The notes: generated by a model not told the origin, from the letters alone. Positions 53,147 through 62,461 are shown, counted from the stretch's first letter. The stretch is DNA of 64,000 nt from Sulfurirhabdus sp043759595 (GCA_043759595.1 JAYVLG010000183.1:4412-68411), one strand, 5' to 3'. Numbers and translations: made by a program.

Positions 53147-54451
53147 ATGAACAACCTCCCCGCATCACACGCTAAAAAATACACACTATTTGTCTTCATA
53201 ACGGCATTTTTGATTGTTGCCTGTACGGTTGCATTCAATGCAGTCGTAGATCCCTATGGAATGTATCACTTAAGAGATATTTCTGGTTTCAATCAACATA
53301 AATCAGCAATCTATAATCGGGTGCGGCTGGCAAAAGCTTACGATGTACGCCGTATTAAGCCGGGTACGGTCATACTCGGCACTTCTCGCACCCATTTAGG
53401 TATCCGTCCGTCTCATCCAGAGTGGCCGGTAAATGGCTTACCTGTATACAACCTCGCTTTCGATGGCGCGACAACCAAAGAAATGTATTATTTCTTGCGA
53501 CATGCACAGGCTGTAAAACCGCTTAAACGGGTACTTCTTGGTCTGGATACCTACCAACTCACTGACGCTCCTGGCACAACCCGTCCCGATTTTGACGCAC
53601 AATACTTGTTACAGGAGGATTCCCGGTGGTCCCGGATAAGGTTATTTCTGGCCGATCTTAAAATATTGGTTAGTTATGACGCAATCAAGGACAGCATTGC
53701 GACGATTCGATCTCAAAATCCGGTTCAATCGGAATGGTTTGCAAAAGATGGTCAGCGTTTAGGAGAAATATTTTTCCGCCAACCTTGGGAAAACTTCCAA
53801 ATCTTGGGTCCGCGAGGTTATTTCGATGAAATCAATAAACAGGAGGTACGTTATAAGCTGGAATGGCGCATTCCACATAGCAAATCACCCAGCATCAAGC
53901 CAAATCCTGATGTTCAGCCAGATCAAACAACATCACTCGGTTACATAAAACACATTATTGAATTTTGTCGAGCTCATAATATTGAACTCATACTGTATAT
54001 CACACCATCGCATGCTCATCAGCTTGAGATAGCGGCTGCTACAGGTGAATGGTCGATCATTGAAAATGGCAAACGTGCTCTGGTGAAGTTACTAACAGTT
54101 GATGCCAATAGTCATCGAGCAAAGCAAGCATATTCTCTCTATGATTTTAGTAATTATTCTACTGTCACCAGTGAAGCGTTGCCACAATTGGGTAGTCGCG
54201 ATGAAATGCAGTATTACTGGGAATCATCCCACTTTAAGGAAAACGTCGGCGATATGGTTCTTAATCGAATTTTTAACGCAGGTGCGGTGCCTGGTGATTT
54301 TGGCGTACGACTTGACAGTGACACAATTGAAGCGGCCCTGCTAAATATCCGCTTACAACAGAAAGTTTATCAAATATCGCATCATGATGATATTGCACGA
54401 ATAAAATATGAAATCACGCAATATAAAAAGATACACCTGATTCAGAATTAG
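53147..54451 (+). CDS. Membrane-anchored SGNH-like / AlgJ-like exopolysaccharide protein
   Basis: The 434-residue product has one N-terminal helix (about residues 11-32) and then VVDPYGMYHL and VILGTSRTHLGIRPSHPEW, a GTSR element where the SGNH nucleophile is found in AlgX/AlgJ-like proteins. VLLGLDTYQLTD and ELILYITPSHAHQ resemble the other blocks, the latter with a possible catalytic histidine. It starts eight bases after the MBOAT stop; longer in-frame starts would overlap the MBOAT gene by over 200 bases. The role as the periplasmic acetyl-transfer partner of the MBOAT protein is inference. Confidence 0.7.
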   Translation: MNNLPASHAKKYTLFVFITAFLIVACTVAFNAVVDPYGMYHLRDISGFNQHKSAIYNRVRLAKAYDVRRIKPGTVILGTSRTHLGIRPSHPEWPVNGLPVYNLAFDGATTKEMYYFLRHAQAVKPLKRVLLGLDTYQLTDAPGTTRPDFDAQYLLQEDSRWSRIRLFLADLKILVSYDAIKDSIATIRSQNPVQSEWFAKDGQRLGEIFFRQPWENFQILGPRGYFDEINKQEVRYKLEWRIPHSKSPSIKPNPDVQPDQTTSLGYIKHIIEFCRAHNIELILYITPSHAHQLEIAAATGEWSIIENGKRALVKLLTVDANSHRAKQAYSLYDFSNYSTVTSEALPQLGSRDEMQYYWESSHFKENVGDMVLNRIFNAGAVPGDFGVRLDSDTIEAALLNIRLQQKVYQISHHDDIARIKYEITQYKKIHLIQN

Positions 54452-54508
54452 CCTGTTTCCGATGAACGGGGAAGTAACACGAACCAGCGCCAAACCTTAA
54501 AGGCAGGG

Positions 54509-55408
54509 CTATGAAGGCGGGTTTATCAAACTGAAGCAGCCTTTTCCAGAACGCTTTGATTTATAAAGGGCAAGGTCAGCGTATTTGAGTAGATCTTTCT
54601 GGCTTGTTCCATGATCCGGATAAAATGCGATCCCTATACTAGCGCTTAACATGACCGGTTCTCCCTGCAGCATTATTTTATCGGAAAGCTTTTGTATGAT
54701 ACGTTTAGCTACACCATAAACAGTATCTTTATGATCTAACTCATTGAAGACGATTACGAACTCATCTCCTCCGGGTCTTGCCAAAGTATCTGAATCACGA
54801 ATTGAATCCCTTATGCGGTTAGCAGCTATTAATAGTGCTTCATCACCGGCAATGTGACCGAAGGTGTCGTTCACATTTTTGAACCCATCCAGATCAATGC
54901 TCATCACAGCAATCAAACAATTCTGGGAGGCTGCTTTTTGGCAAGCATCATTTAGGGCAGTATAAAGGTGATAACGACTTGCTGCCCCTGTTAATGTGTC
55001 ATACAAAGCGATCTTCTCAAGCTTGTTTTCAGCGATTTTTCTGTCGGTGATATCCAGAATCGCGCCAGCCATATAGTCTTCGTTCAAAAAGGGAAAAACC
55101 GCTTTGTGAAATATCACGTCGTGGATTGAACCATCAGCATATTTAACCCTGGCCTCGTACTGCTCTTCTCCGCCTGAATCAAAAAGTCTTTGATCGGCCT
55201 CATGGTAGATCTTTGCTAGTTCAGGTTCCCAAAGATCGTGTACGCCATAGCCTACGAGTTCACTGGATTTTTTTCCGACATACTTTTCGAAGGGAATATT
55301 GCAATACACATACAACCCCTTCGAATCCTTAACAAAGATGGGTACTGGAATTGCATTTATAATTGCCTGAATCAAGGCGGATGTATCAGCTGGCTGCTGA
55401 GGTTCCAT
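54509..55408 (-). CDS. PAS-GGDEF diguanylate cyclase
   Basis: The 299-residue product makes cyclic di-GMP. A PAS domain (about 10-125, with PVPIFVKDSKGLYVYCN) is followed by a GGDEF domain with the intact active site GGDEF at 213-217. An RxxD inhibitory site lies at 204-207, five residues before it, so product feedback is expected. There is no membrane helix, so it is cytoplasmic. It lies convergent and next to the exopolysaccharide operon; control of that polymer by c-di-GMP is a plausible link but not shown by sequence. Confidence 0.93.
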   Translation of the reverse strand: MEPQQPADTSALIQAIINAIPVPIFVKDSKGLYVYCNIPFEKYVGKKSSELVGYGVHDLWEPELAKIYHEADQRLFDSGGEEQYEARVKYADGSIHDVIFHKAVFPFLNEDYMAGAILDITDRKIAENKLEKIALYDTLTGAASRYHLYTALNDACQKAASQNCLIAVMSIDLDGFKNVNDTFGHIAGDEALLIAANRIRDSIRDSDTLARPGGDEFVIVFNELDHKDTVYGVAKRIIQKLSDKIMLQGEPVMLSASIGIAFYPDHGTSQKDLLKYADLALYKSKRSGKGCFSLINPPS

Positions 55409-55894
55409 AGTGATGACTGTTTCCTGAATTTTTTGAAGAACATACCTGCATAGCTATGAATTGGCAGGTATGATTTTATGGATTTAACGAAAAGCCAATA
55501 GCTAAAGTAACATCATTTTATAACATGTATTTATGTATTTGTTAATTGCGGTAGAGCCAAAAAGCCGAGACCGCAACCGTACACTACTTCACCGACATGC
55601 CATGCTGTGTTCGCAAGCAGTATACCTCCAGTAAAAATCAGGGCTGCAAATTGCCTCCAGCATTTCGTTGTTTACGCGTTTACCGCAACGATCGGGCAAC
55701 TATCTCGTTTGATACTTTAAAGCAGTGTTGAAACTTTTTCTATATTTTTAAAAATTAAAATTTAATTACATATATTCAATAGGTAATTGAACTTTATTAA
55801 TGTTAATTAGATAGTAGTCAATTGATTTTTCTTGACTGAATTAACTTATCAATTTATATTACATTCCAATGTTCGTTAGATTGTAAGGTTGAAT
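55409..55894 (+). other. 486-base non-coding region between the cyclase and the ArsR-rhodanese gene
   Basis: No gene is seen. The AT-rich right half holds a sigma-70 promoter at 55832-55860. A seven-base inverted repeat, TTGCGGT (55546-55552) and ACCGCAA (55570-55576), has a 17-base loop and could be an operator or weak hairpin. Confidence 0.5.
55832..55860 (+). promoter_or_regulatory. Sigma-70 promoter of the ArsR-rhodanese operon
   Basis: TTGACT (55832-55837) and TATATT (55855-55860) are separated by 17 bases. The predicted start of transcription is near 55867, 28 bases before the ATG. The regulator probably represses from this region, but no clear palindrome was assigned. Confidence 0.6.
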
Positions 55895-56563
55895 ATGAAA
55901 TCATCACGAGAAATTAAAAATCTGCTTTATGAGCAAGTAGCCAGAATTGGTAAAGCAGCATCTAGTCCTAAACGCCTGGAGCTAGTTGAAATTCTCTGTC
56001 AGGGAGAAAAAAGTGTAGAAAATCTTGCAGCAGACGCTGAAATTTCAGTCAAGTTAGCCAGCGCGCATTTGAAAGAATTGAAATCAGCCAGACTTGTTGT
56101 AGCCCGTCGTGATGGAAAAAACATGTTCTACAGTTTGGTCGATTCCAGGGTCGCTGATCTTTGGGTCATGCTGCGCGAACTCGCAGAGGAGCGTTTGCTG
56201 GAACTACAGGAAGCCATGAGGGGATTAGTGGCAAGTCCAGAAGGTTTGGCTCCGTTCAGTCGTGTTGATCTGCTTGCTCAAGCGAAACGGGGTGAGATTT
56301 TTGTTCTTGATGTGCGGCCTGAAGCTGAATATACCACTGCACATCTCCCTTATGCACGCTCTATCCCGGTATCTGAGTTAAAGCATCGCCTAAGTGAACT
56401 TCCGCATGATAAACCAGTGGTTGCCTATTGTCGTGGGCCATTTTGTCTGATGGCAAAAGAAGCGGTTGAAATGCTAATTAAAGAAGGATTTCAAGCAGTT
56501 CGCTTTGAAGACGGTGTTGCAGAGTGGCGCTTGCACGGATTGCCATTAGCCGATAACGCATAA
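55895..56563 (+). CDS. ArsR/SmtB transcriptional regulator fused to a rhodanese domain
   Basis: The 222-residue product has an N-terminal winged helix (about 5-95, SVENLAADAEISVKLASAHLKELKSARLV) and a C-terminal rhodanese domain (about 122-218, LDVRPEAEYTTAHLPYARSIPV). The rhodanese active loop is CRGPFC with Cys179 and Cys184. Cys35 (EILCQGEKS) matches the first sensing cysteine of the BigR/SqrR group, but the second cysteine of that pair is not seen in the helix after the wing, so sensing may use the rhodanese cysteines. It heads an operon with an ETHE1-like protein. Persulfide sensing is inference. Confidence 0.9.
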   Translation: MKSSREIKNLLYEQVARIGKAASSPKRLELVEILCQGEKSVENLAADAEISVKLASAHLKELKSARLVVARRDGKNMFYSLVDSRVADLWVMLRELAEERLLELQEAMRGLVASPEGLAPFSRVDLLAQAKRGEIFVLDVRPEAEYTTAHLPYARSIPVSELKHRLSELPHDKPVVAYCRGPFCLMAKEAVEMLIKEGFQAVRFEDGVAEWRLHGLPLADNA

Positions 56564-56597
56564 CCATTCAAACAGATTTACAGACAGGAGTTACACC

Positions 56598-57332
56598 ATG
56601 TTTTTCAAACAATTTGCTACCAAAGAATCGTCACTCTCATACTTTTTAGGCTGCGGCACGCTTGGCAAGGCCATTGCTGTAGACGTGGTTGCCGGAGATG
56701 AAGAATGGTTTGTTGAGGAAGCCAAAAAAGCCAACGTTACGATAAGCCACGTTATCGACACCCATATTCATGCTGATCATTATTCAGGCGGGCGCAAACT
56801 TGCCTCTATGATTGGTGCCCCTTATTGCTTGCATGAAAGCGATACATCGGTGGTGAAATTCCCATTTCACCCCTTGCATGACAATGACGTCATCGAAGCC
56901 GGTAATGTGATAATTAAAGTACTTCATACCCCTGGCCATACCATGGACAGTATTTGCTTGATGGTTACAGACAAACGACGTGGCGAACAACCCTGGTTTG
57001 TTATAACGGGTGACACCCTGTTTGTAGGCAGTGTGGGGCGCCCTGATCTTGCGGGCAGAGAAAAAGCGATGGCAGGCATGTTATTCGATAGTCTGCATAG
57101 CAAGTTGCTTACATTACCGGATGAAGTGGAAATATTCCCCGGCCACCAGGCAGGAAGCGCCTGTGGCGCAGGCATTTCAGGGAAGCCCTCTTCCACCATC
57201 GGGTTCGAGAAACGTTTCAATGCCGGTTTGCACATCAACAACAGGGACGAATTTATCAGCTACCTCACCAGCGAAATCCAACCCCGCCCGGCAGAAATGG
57301 ACAAAATGGTTGCCGCTAATATTGCCGCCTGA
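56598..57332 (+). CDS. Metallo-beta-lactamase-fold protein, persulfide dioxygenase (ETHE1/Blh)-like
   Basis: The 244-residue product has the metal motif THIHADH (His56, His58, Asp60, His61), the HTPGHTMDS histidine, TGDTLFVGSVGRPDL and FPGHQAG, as in ETHE1-type sulfur dioxygenases that turn glutathione persulfide into sulfite. An AGGAG ribosome site precedes the start. The ArsR-rhodanese gene lies 34 bases upstream and an MFS gene follows after a hairpin. Glyoxalase II-like hydrolysis is an alternative, but the GRPDL segment favours the dioxygenase group. Confidence 0.88.
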   Translation: MFFKQFATKESSLSYFLGCGTLGKAIAVDVVAGDEEWFVEEAKKANVTISHVIDTHIHADHYSGGRKLASMIGAPYCLHESDTSVVKFPFHPLHDNDVIEAGNVIIKVLHTPGHTMDSICLMVTDKRRGEQPWFVITGDTLFVGSVGRPDLAGREKAMAGMLFDSLHSKLLTLPDEVEIFPGHQAGSACGAGISGKPSSTIGFEKRFNAGLHINNRDEFISYLTSEIQPRPAEMDKMVAANIAA

Positions 57333-57338
57333 ATTTAT

Positions 57339-57409
57339 GGTGTAAGAGGGTTTATTTTGCAGGGGCAACGTATTTAATTGCCTTTATTTCCTGCCATCCC
57401 TCTTACACC
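57339..57409. repeat. Nested inverted repeat between persulfide dioxygenase and MFS genes
   Basis: GGTGTAAGAGGG (57339-57350) is a perfect 12-base inverted match to CCCTCTTACACC (57398-57409). Inside, GCAGG (57359-57363) pairs with CCTGC (57390-57394) and GGCAA (57364-57368) pairs with TTGCC (57378-57382), giving a three-stem folded element of 71 bases. It starts six bases after the stop codon. No T run follows, so it is not a typical intrinsic terminator. It may be a processing hairpin or a small dispersed element. Confidence 0.7.
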
Positions 57410-57448
57410 CTGCCCGCAATAGACTGAAAAATCAATGGAACGACATAA

Positions 57449-58765
57449 ATGAGCAATTCACAAACACTGCACGAGCAATACGGCAGTTACCAGCATGGTA
57501 TTCGGCACAATCAATCCCAGTTTTTGCACCAGTTGCTGCAAGTATTTATGGTTGGATTAACGCTGGGCATGATGCGCACAGTAATCCCAGCGCTTGCCGA
57601 AAGCGAATTCGGCGTACCTAAAGGCTCATTCATGTTGTTAATGACTTTTGTGGTGGCGTTTGGTTTTGTGAAGGGTACACTCAATTTTGTAGCCGGTAGA
57701 CTTTCTGAACGCATGGGACGCAAAAACGTGCTTTTATTAGGTTGGGTTTCTGCTTTGCCGATTCCCCTGATGATACTGTATGCGCCTGGCTGGAACTGGA
57801 TTGTGGCTGCGACGGTATTGCTTGGTGTCAATCAGGGATTTACATGGTCCATGACACAAACATCCAAACTCGACATTACGCGTGCAGATCAACGCGGATT
57901 AACCATCGGCCTTAATGAATTCTCAGGCTATGTGGGCGTTGCCATTGCGGGTATTGTCACGGGCTACATGGCTCAGGCTTTTGGTGCACGGGAAGGATTA
58001 CTTATTTTTGGCATGGTGGTTATAACGCTGGCCATTGCAATCACACTGATTTGGGTAAAGGAAACCTTGCCTTGGGCCAAGGCAGAGGGTGCGCGTCACG
58101 CAGCCGGAATGCTTTTGGCACCGAACCCCCGCTATCCAACCAATATTGCAGACAACCCTACTACCTGGGAAGTTTTCACGCTAATGTCCTGGCGTGACAA
58201 GCGCATGGCAGCCATCAGCCAGGCAGGATTAGTTGAAAAATTTGTCGATGCGCTTATCTGGGTGTTTTATCCGGTGTTTCTTTATCAGCATGGGCTGAAT
58301 CTGGCAAATATCGGCTGGATTGTGGGTGTTTATGGCTTCGTATGGGGTGGTTCGCAATTCATCACAGGCAAGCTCTCTGATCATATAGGCAGACATAAAC
58401 CCATCATTTTGGGCATGTGGATCTGTGGTGCAGGTGTCGGCATGATGCTGATGGGCGAAAGCGTGATCTGGTGGTCCATCTCTGCTGCGGTAACCGGGTT
58501 TGGCATGGCGCTGCTCTACCCTAACTTGAGTGCTGCAGTTGCAGATATTGCTCACCCAAACTGGCGTGGTTCCGCCATCGGTATCTATCGGTTCTGGCGA
58601 GACCTTGGTTACGGTATAGGAGCACTGGCGCTAGGCTTTGTAGCCAATTACAGTGGTGCAATCACATCCGGCTTCTGGCTTGTCACCATTGCCATGTTGG
58701 TCTCCGGATTGATCGTTTTGATATGGGGTGAAGAGACCCACCCAAGACTTAATCCAGCTGAATAA
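57449..58765 (+). CDS. MFS transporter
   Basis: The 438-residue product has about 12 predicted helices. The motif after helix 2, AGRLSERMGRKNVLLLG, and its repeat in the second half, GKLSDHIGRHKPIILG, mark the major facilitator superfamily. Conserved arrangement beside the ArsR-rhodanese and persulfide dioxygenase genes suggests export of an anion such as sulfite, but the substrate is not deducible. It is on the same strand as that pair, with the nested inverted repeat in between. Confidence 0.88.
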   Translation: MSNSQTLHEQYGSYQHGIRHNQSQFLHQLLQVFMVGLTLGMMRTVIPALAESEFGVPKGSFMLLMTFVVAFGFVKGTLNFVAGRLSERMGRKNVLLLGWVSALPIPLMILYAPGWNWIVAATVLLGVNQGFTWSMTQTSKLDITRADQRGLTIGLNEFSGYVGVAIAGIVTGYMAQAFGAREGLLIFGMVVITLAIAITLIWVKETLPWAKAEGARHAAGMLLAPNPRYPTNIADNPTTWEVFTLMSWRDKRMAAISQAGLVEKFVDALIWVFYPVFLYQHGLNLANIGWIVGVYGFVWGGSQFITGKLSDHIGRHKPIILGMWICGAGVGMMLMGESVIWWSISAAVTGFGMALLYPNLSAAVADIAHPNWRGSAIGIYRFWRDLGYGIGALALGFVANYSGAITSGFWLVTIAMLVSGLIVLIWGEETHPRLNPAE

Positions 58766-58829
58766 TGCTTGCAGAATATATTTCGAAGAATGAGTTAACC
58801 TCGGCAATTTTTTCTAAAGGGTGATCTGA

Positions 58830-59474
58830 TTGGCTCCTGATGAATACGATGCCTGGTATCAAACACCAAGGGGTAGCTGGATTGGTCAGACTGAATACCA
58901 GCTAATACGTACACTTCTTCGAGCAGAACCCGGATCAAGCCTTGTCGATATTGGGTGCGGTACAGGGTATTTCACCCGGCACTTTGCGAAGGATGGCTTG
59001 CTGGTCGCAGGTTTAGACCCTAATCAGTCGATGATCGACTATGCGCAATTGCATCGAGTAGCTGATGAACGCTACATTCGTGGCAATGCCGTCGCCCTGC
59101 CCTTTTCTGATTGTTCTTTCAAATATTGTTCTGCCATTACCTCTCTTTGTTTTATAAAGGATCAGGCTTTAGCTGTTTCTGAAATGGTGCGTGTTACGGA
59201 GACTCGCATAGCGCTTGGTCTTCTGAATCGCCATAGTCTGCTTTACCTGCAGAAAGGCAAAAATGGTGGATCTGGTGCCTATAAAGGGGCACATTGGCAT
59301 ACAGTGTCAGAAGTGTATCAACTGTTCTTCGGTTTGCCGGTAAGCAATCTGCAGATTCGCTCTGCAATTTATCTTCCTGGTGGTAATTTTATGGCAAGAA
59401 GCATTGAGGCAATAATGTATCACCGGCTTCTTCTTGGTGGTTTCCTCATCGTAACGGGTGATATTATTCATTAA
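58830..59474 (+). CDS. Class I SAM-dependent methyltransferase
   Basis: The 214-residue product opens DEYDAWYQTPRGSWIGQTE, has motif I SLVDIGCGTGYFTRHFA, GLDPNQSMIDYA as the acidic loop, and VALPFSDCSFKYCSAITSLCFIKD as the later strands. This UbiE/MenG-like family usually acts on small molecules. The start is TTG 58830 with AAAGG upstream; no ATG occurs before the SAM motif. The next gene starts downstream on the same strand. The specific substrate is unknown. Confidence 0.8.
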   Translation: MAPDEYDAWYQTPRGSWIGQTEYQLIRTLLRAEPGSSLVDIGCGTGYFTRHFAKDGLLVAGLDPNQSMIDYAQLHRVADERYIRGNAVALPFSDCSFKYCSAITSLCFIKDQALAVSEMVRVTETRIALGLLNRHSLLYLQKGKNGGSGAYKGAHWHTVSEVYQLFFGLPVSNLQIRSAIYLPGGNFMARSIEAIMYHRLLLGGFLIVTGDIIH

Positions 59475-59544
59475 CACAGAAATAATTCTAGAATTTCACA
59501 ACTGCATATGTATATACATTTCAATTCGCAACCCCATAATAATT

Positions 59545-60957
59545 ATGGATTTTAAATACCAGAAATCTTTATGCTGGTTCCGTCGCGATCTAAGGTGTTT
59601 TGATCATGCGGCTCTTTATCATTCCTTAAAACATAGCAAACAAGTGTATTGCGTATTTGTTTTTGATACGGATATTCTGGCTCATTTGTCAGATAAAGCA
59701 GACCGACGAGTTGATTTCATTTGGCAAAGCGTTCGCGAATTGCAGCAAGCCCTGGAAAAACTGGGTGGAGGACTGATTATTCGCCATGGCAGCGCAACAG
59801 GAGAAATAACGACACTGGTGGAAGAATTAGGCGTCAATGCGCTTTATTTCAACCATGACTATGAGCCGGACGCGTTAGGCCGTGACGACATGATAAAGCA
59901 GCTTTTACAACCGCAAGGCGTCGACATCCACAGCTTCAAGGATCAAGTGATCTTTGAAAAAAATGAAGTGTTAACCCAAAGTGGCGGTGCCTATAACGTA
60001 TTTACGCCATACAAGAATGCATGGTTAAAAAAACTGGATGTTTCTGCTATTCAAGCCTATCCGGTTGATAAATACATTACTTCGCTATTTCCGCAATCCA
60101 GCCCGATTCCAACCTTGGCGGATCTGGGTTTTGATAGTGCCGATTTAAAATTACCAATGGGTATGAGTGGAGCCAGTGCATTATTTGATAATTTCAAGCA
60201 GCGTATCTCAAATTATCATGAGCGGCGAGATTTTCCTTCGGCTAAAGGGCCATCGTATTTATCCGCCCATTTGCGATTTGGCACCCTGTCAATCAGAGAA
60301 CTGGTCGGTTTTTCCCTTTCCCAAACTGGACCCGGCGCACAAACATGGCTCAGTGAACTCATCTGGCGCGACTTTTACCAGATGCTCCTGTATCACTATC
60401 CCCATGTTGTCAGCCATGCCTTCAAGGAAAAATTCGACAACATCAAATGGCCAGGTACAGATTCCCATTTTAAAGCCTGGTGCATGGGTCAAACGGGTTA
60501 CCCTTTGGTGGATGCAGCCATGCGCCAGCTTAACCAGACTGGCTACATGCACAATCGGCTGCGGATGGTAGCTGCTTCTTTTCTGGTAAAAGATTTGCAA
60601 GTGGACTGGAAAAAAGGTGAGCATTACTTTGCGCAAAAACTGCTGGACTATGATCTTGCCGCCAATAATGGCGGTTGGCAGTGGGCGGCCTCAACGGGAT
60701 GTGATTCACAGCCCTGGTTCCGCATATTTAATCCCATTACCCAATCAGAAAAGTTCGATCGCGATGGCAATTTTATCCGCAAATACGTGCCGGAGCTGAG
60801 CACTTGCGATTCAAAGATAATTCATACACCCTGGAAAATGTTGCCTGCGCAGCAAAAGGCATGCGGAATTATCATCGGGAAAAACTATCCTTTTCCCATA
60901 GTGGATCATGCTGTTGCACGTGAGATAACGCTAGAACTGTTCAAGAGGACAGGATAA
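59545..60957 (+). CDS. phrB: Deoxyribodipyrimidine photolyase (CPD photolyase)
   Basis: PhrB uses light and FAD to split cyclobutane pyrimidine dimers. The 470-residue product begins MDFKYQKSLCWFRRDLRCFD, the antenna-binding alpha/beta domain. The C-terminal FAD domain has SELIWRDFYQMLLYHYPHV and the signature NNGGWQWAASTGCDSQPWFRIFNP, with the tryptophans of the electron-transfer path. ATG 59545 was chosen; the frame remains open to 59458 but that overlaps the methyltransferase end. Confidence 0.95.
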   Translation: MDFKYQKSLCWFRRDLRCFDHAALYHSLKHSKQVYCVFVFDTDILAHLSDKADRRVDFIWQSVRELQQALEKLGGGLIIRHGSATGEITTLVEELGVNALYFNHDYEPDALGRDDMIKQLLQPQGVDIHSFKDQVIFEKNEVLTQSGGAYNVFTPYKNAWLKKLDVSAIQAYPVDKYITSLFPQSSPIPTLADLGFDSADLKLPMGMSGASALFDNFKQRISNYHERRDFPSAKGPSYLSAHLRFGTLSIRELVGFSLSQTGPGAQTWLSELIWRDFYQMLLYHYPHVVSHAFKEKFDNIKWPGTDSHFKAWCMGQTGYPLVDAAMRQLNQTGYMHNRLRMVAASFLVKDLQVDWKKGEHYFAQKLLDYDLAANNGGWQWAASTGCDSQPWFRIFNPITQSEKFDRDGNFIRKYVPELSTCDSKIIHTPWKMLPAQQKACGIIIGKNYPFPIVDHAVAREITLELFKRTG

Positions 60958-61060
60958 ATCGACTAGCGTTATCGCATACTCACAAGCCGCTGCAGTGATA
61001 AACTGTCATTTGCCAAGCCTATAATAAAACGAAATACTTATCTGAAATTGGAGTGCTTGA

Positions 61061-62461
61061 TTGCAAACAGTTGCAGACATGACCGAACCTGCGGGTAATT
61101 TAATCGGTGTGATAGAAGAAGTCCACGGACCGGTTGTGGATATCCTGTGCGACCGTCTTCCTCCACTACATCAGGCTTTGTTTACCTCGTTTGACCATGA
61201 ACACTTTGTTTTTGAAGTGCATCGCCATCTGGATGAGCGCAGAGTGCGCGCCATTACCCTGCATCGCACAAGCGGACTTAAACGCGGACAAAAAGTTTAT
61301 GATAGCGGCGGCCCGTTAGAAGTACCTGTTACACCGGATTGCCTGGGGCGCCTGATTGATTTGTTTGGTGCACCGCTAGATGGTGGCGAGCCGTTTCCCG
61401 CGACTGAATTCAGGCGCATTATCAAGCCTCCCGCCCCGCTATCGGAAAGCATTGCTGCAAGCGGTATTCTGGAAACCGGGATCAAGGTAATCGATTTGCT
61501 CTGTCCATTTGTAAAGGGAGGGAAAACAGGGCTGTTTGGAGGCGCGGGTGTTGGTAAAACCGTCTTGATCATGGAGTTCATGCATGCCATCGTTAATTTG
61601 CACCAAGGCGTGTCGGTCTTTGCGGGTGTAGGAGAACGCATCCGCGAAGGGCATGAACTGTGGCATGAAATGCAGGATGCAGGCGTTATGCCTAAAACAC
61701 TCATGGTGTTCGGGCAAATGGACGAATCGCCCGGGGTGCGTTTTCGCGTTGGGCTGTCTGCGCTCACCTATGCAGAATACTTGCGCGATACACTCTCCAC
61801 AGAAGTCCTGTTTCTTATGGACAACGTATTCCGTTTTGTGCAGGCTGGTAGTGAAATATCAGGGTTGCTTGGACGTATGCCCGCCACTGTGGGCTACCAG
61901 CCAACACTTATGAGCGAAGTAGCGGAACTGCAAGATCGCATTATCTCCACTGGCAAAGGGAATATCACAGCTGTAGAAGCCGTTTACGTGCCTGCGGATG
62001 ACATGACCGACCCCGCTGTAAGCACCATTCTCGCCCATCTTGACACAGTGGTAATTTTATCCAGAAACCAGGCCAGCAAAGGAATTTATCCGGCTGTTGA
62101 TCCATTGCTATCCATGAGTAAAGTCATGGATAGATCATTTCTGGGGGCGCGACATTATGAAGTTGCCTCCGCTGTTCGGGAACATCTGGCGCGTTACCAT
62201 GAGCTTGAAGACATCATTGCCATGCTGGGTGTGGAATCGTTATCTGAAGAAGATCACCGAATAGTATTGCGTGCTCGCAGACTTCAACGCTATCTGACCC
62301 AGCCTTTCCACGTGGTGACTGAGCACACGGGAATCAAGGGATTATCCGTGCCGCTGGTCGACACGTTAACAGATTGCGAGGCATTTTTGCGTGGCGATTA
62401 TGATAATACACCTGAAGAAAAGTGCTACATGCGTGGCACAATGCAGGATTCAGTTAAATGA
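61061..62461 (+). CDS. atpD: N-ATPase (alternate F1Fo ATPase) beta subunit
   Basis: The 466-residue product is the catalytic beta subunit of an N-type ATPase, a second, usually Na+-related F-ATPase of bacteria and archaea. The P-loop is GGAGVGKT, with GVGERIREGHELWHEM and the DELSEED-like ESLSEEDH near residue 400. The start LIGVIEEVHGPVVDI and divergence from the housekeeping beta fit the N-type. The start chosen is TTG 61061 with GGAG seven bases upstream; ATG 61079 is an alternative. It heads atpD-atpC-atpQ-atpB. Confidence 0.92.
   Translation: MQTVADMTEPAGNLIGVIEEVHGPVVDILCDRLPPLHQALFTSFDHEHFVFEVHRHLDERRVRAITLHRTSGLKRGQKVYDSGGPLEVPVTPDCLGRLIDLFGAPLDGGEPFPATEFRRIIKPPAPLSESIAASGILETGIKVIDLLCPFVKGGKTGLFGGAGVGKTVLIMEFMHAIVNLHQGVSVFAGVGERIREGHELWHEMQDAGVMPKTLMVFGQMDESPGVRFRVGLSALTYAEYLRDTLSTEVLFLMDNVFRFVQAGSEISGLLGRMPATVGYQPTLMSEVAELQDRIISTGKGNITAVEAVYVPADDMTDPAVSTILAHLDTVVILSRNQASKGIYPAVDPLLSMSKVMDRSFLGARHYEVASAVREHLARYHELEDIIAMLGVESLSEEDHRIVLRARRLQRYLTQPFHVVTEHTGIKGLSVPLVDTLTDCEAFLRGDYDNTPEEKCYMRGTMQDSVK

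Noticed and set aside
57449..58765. CRISPR-like or phage-related content near the sulfur operon
   Set aside because: No direct repeats with regular spacers, integrase or phage structural genes were seen here or anywhere in the window.
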